A stretch of 64,000 nucleotides of DNA, taken from NCBI GenBank assembly GCA_964342525.1, contig CAYFGQ010000014.1, positions 1 through 64,000 on the forward strand. Reading direction: 5' to 3'. This DNA is from G963676205 sp964342525. GTDB lineage: Bacteria; Campylobacterota; Campylobacteria; Campylobacterales; Arcobacteraceae. Below are positions 62,522 to 64,000 of this stretch, piece by piece. Positions within the stretch are counted from its first letter, which is position 1. Each line of letters opens with the position of its first letter. A program made the translations under genes and the position numbers. The notes beneath the pieces are model-generated. The model worked only from the letters and a program-made list of their open reading frames with translations, was not told the origin of the DNA and did not search any database.

Positions 62522-64000
62522 CTAATCAAACTTCTTATCACTTAGATTTGATACAATCTCTTTTGCAATAGAATCTGTTTTAAAAGCGATCTCTTTTGTT
62601 TTAGATGAGATTTGAGAATTTCTTTGGGTTTGATTATTTAATTGATTCATCTCCTCATTTATTTGAGAAATCTCCCTTTCTTGTTCATTTGAAGTTTCTT
62701 CAATATCCCCTATAATATCTACAGTTTTTTCAATATTTCCAAGTAATTCATCATAACCTTCAATCATCTTATCACTTATGGATTTACCATAACTAGCTTT
62801 ATTTGTAGCAAGTTCCACAATATCTTTGATCTCTTTTGCTGCTTCTGCTGATCTATTTGCTAAGTTTCTAACCTCACTTGCAACCACTGCAAAACCTTTA
62901 CCTGCTTCACCAGCTGTAGCTGCTTCAACTGCTGCATTTAAAGATAAGATATTTGTTTGAAACGCTATTTGATCAATTACACTTATGGCATCATTGATAG
63001 TTTTTACCTGCTCTTCGATCTCTGACATAGATTGACTTGTATTTTTTGCTAAGGTTTGTCCCTCTTTGGCTGAACTATCAACCTCTTTTGAGAATATGGA
63101 CATCTTATTTACATTTGAAGAGTTTGTTTTTACTGTTTGAGTTATCTTCTCTAGAGCATTTGAAGTTTGTTCTAATGATAAAGATGTCTCTTTTGAGCTT
63201 TCATCTAATTCTTCAACATTTGAGATTAAAATTGAAGAAGCATCTTCAAGTGTTTTTCCAATATTAAATGATCCTTTTAAAAGCTCAGAGATCACTTCTC
63301 CAAGTTTATTTACCGCAATAGCAACCCTAGCCTTAGCATCAGAAGATTTTGCCGTAAAATCTTGTTCATTATATTTTTCAAGAACCTCTAATAATGATGG
63401 GATTGAGTTAGAGATAGTTGATTCAAGCTCTTTTTGCATATTTGTAAAAATCTCTTTTAATTCTATTAAAGAATCTGTATCAGGATTTTTTTCTATTTTT
63501 GCAGATAGATTTCCTTTTCCAATCTCTTGTGCAAATGTAGCCACATCTTTTACAAACTCATCATTTTCAACAATAGATTTTCTAATATGTTTAATATTAT
63601 CATTGATAATTAATGCCATCTCCCCAAATTCATCTTTTCCATTAAGATCAACAAGAGCAGAATCTTTTGTCTTTTTATTTAAAAAGTCAAAGAAACTTTG
63701 TAGTCCTATTTGTACTTTATTTACCGATTTTATCAAATTATTTGAGATTAGATAAGCGATTAAGACCCCAATAATTAAAGCAATAACTAAAGCAGTGATC
63801 ATTAATGATGAAAAACCACTCGCAATCTCTTTTGCCTCTTTTGATAATTGTTGATTTTTTTCCTCTTCATAATCAATAAATTCATTAATCACTTTTAACC
63901 AAATAGTAAAATTATCTCTAGCTTTTTGTATAAGTACCTCATGGGCTTTTGCATGGGAGCCATTAGTTTTTAGATTTACAATCTCTATAATTAAAGGTAA
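62522..64000 (-). CDS. Methyl-accepting chemotaxis protein, 5' end outside the window
   Basis: The frame is open through base 64000, so the gene is cut by the window edge; at least 492 codons are present. Seen are the end of a periplasmic helix, TM2 (SLMITALVIALIIGVLIAYL), HAMP-like and helical region, and tip (SLNAAVEAATAGEAGKGFAVV). It ends NLSDKKFD, without a CheR pentapeptide. Its signalling domain is close to those at 33272 and 57683. Convergent with the repeat protein gene. Confidence 0.88.
   Translation of the reverse strand, partial: LPLIIEIVNLKTNGSHAKAHEVLIQKARDNFTIWLKVINEFIDYEEEKNQQLSKEAKEIASGFSSLMITALVIALIIGVLIAYLISNNLIKSVNKVQIGLQSFFDFLNKKTKDSALVDLNGKDEFGEMALIINDNIKHIRKSIVENDEFVKDVATFAQEIGKGNLSAKIEKNPDTDSLIELKEIFTNMQKELESTISNSIPSLLEVLEKYNEQDFTAKSSDAKARVAIAVNKLGEVISELLKGSFNIGKTLEDASSILISNVEELDESSKETSLSLEQTSNALEKITQTVKTNSSNVNKMSIFSKEVDSSAKEGQTLAKNTSQSMSEIEEQVKTINDAISVIDQIAFQTNILSLNAAVEAATAGEAGKGFAVVASEVRNLANRSAEAAKEIKDIVELATNKASYGKSISDKMIEGYDELLGNIEKTVDIIGDIEETSNEQEREISQINEEMNQLNNQTQRNSQISSKTKEIAFKTDSIAKEIVSNLSDKKFD

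Noticed and set aside
1..64000. CRISPR arrays, intact transposases or prophage genes
   Set aside because: No regularly spaced direct repeats with spacers, and no transposase, integrase or phage structural gene in any supported frame.

Overview
The window is AT-rich DNA that looks like a chromosome segment of a free-living or host-associated member of the Campylobacterota, most likely an Arcobacter-type genus. Grounds: low G+C; many two-component and methyl-accepting chemotaxis genes whose kinases carry the H-box string AHQWRQPLS; a short two-domain flagellin; the gene orders nadA-nadC and lysA-(mcp)-pheA; and TATAAT-type -10 boxes without a conserved -35. No rRNA, CRISPR array, prophage or intact insertion sequence was seen.

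Layout. 1-6.5 kb is accessory: a TerB/DnaJ membrane protein, a 1376-residue nuclease-STAND ATPase resembling Avs antiviral proteins, a long inverted repeat, a ParE/RelE-type toxin-antitoxin pair and a small LRV/cysteine protein. 6.6-13.4 kb holds rarD, two tRNAs, ychF, deaD with a switch-like leader, and a Cache histidine kinase. 13.6-18.7 kb is a tight housekeeping operon (nadA, nadC, nrnA-like, M23 peptidase, lpxC). 19.2-25.3 kb has a kinase/PAS-response regulator pair and a MFS-adaptor-BatD set. 25.4-31.5 kb is fatty-acid, CTP and repair metabolism (accA, fabF, acpP, pyrG, recJ). 31.8-32.2 kb holds a short RNA with a consensus promoter and a 19-residue hydrophobic peptide resembling the Ibs type I toxins. 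32.2-36.3 kb is lysA, a heme-motif chemoreceptor and pheA. 36.4-45.4 kb has ridA behind CIRCE-like operators, a LuxI-fold-like acyltransferase, three sensor genes and a DEAD-box helicase with no standard start codon. 45.4-48.7 kb is a decayed accessory zone: inverted repeat, flagellin, and a DUF3800 gene between a degenerate and an intact tRNA-Arg. 48.8-64 kb has acnB, a six-gene flavinylation-type operon (thioredoxin, DUF4266, DUF3570, ApbE, response regulator, kinase), miaA, two chemoreceptors, rpmE, rsmI, a lytic transglycosylase and an 11-residue-repeat protein.

Points that link the genes. ApbE lies next to a DUF3570 barrel carrying three DSxSGA(T/S) strings that fit the FMN-attachment consensus, and the operon promoter has three TTCAT repeats at exact 11-bp spacing that may be bound by the operon's own regulator. 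Five long imperfect inverted repeats lie between genes; three hairpins in two of them have unrelated stems but share the 20-bp apical core GGACTAGCCNNAGCTAATTC. The STAND nuclease, the toxin-antitoxin pair, the Ibs-like peptide and the tRNA-bounded DUF3800 gene are the candidate defence or mobile cargo.

All family calls are from reading the translations; no database search was possible. Start codons were moved from the longest reading frame where a ribosome binding site or family N-terminus argued for it.
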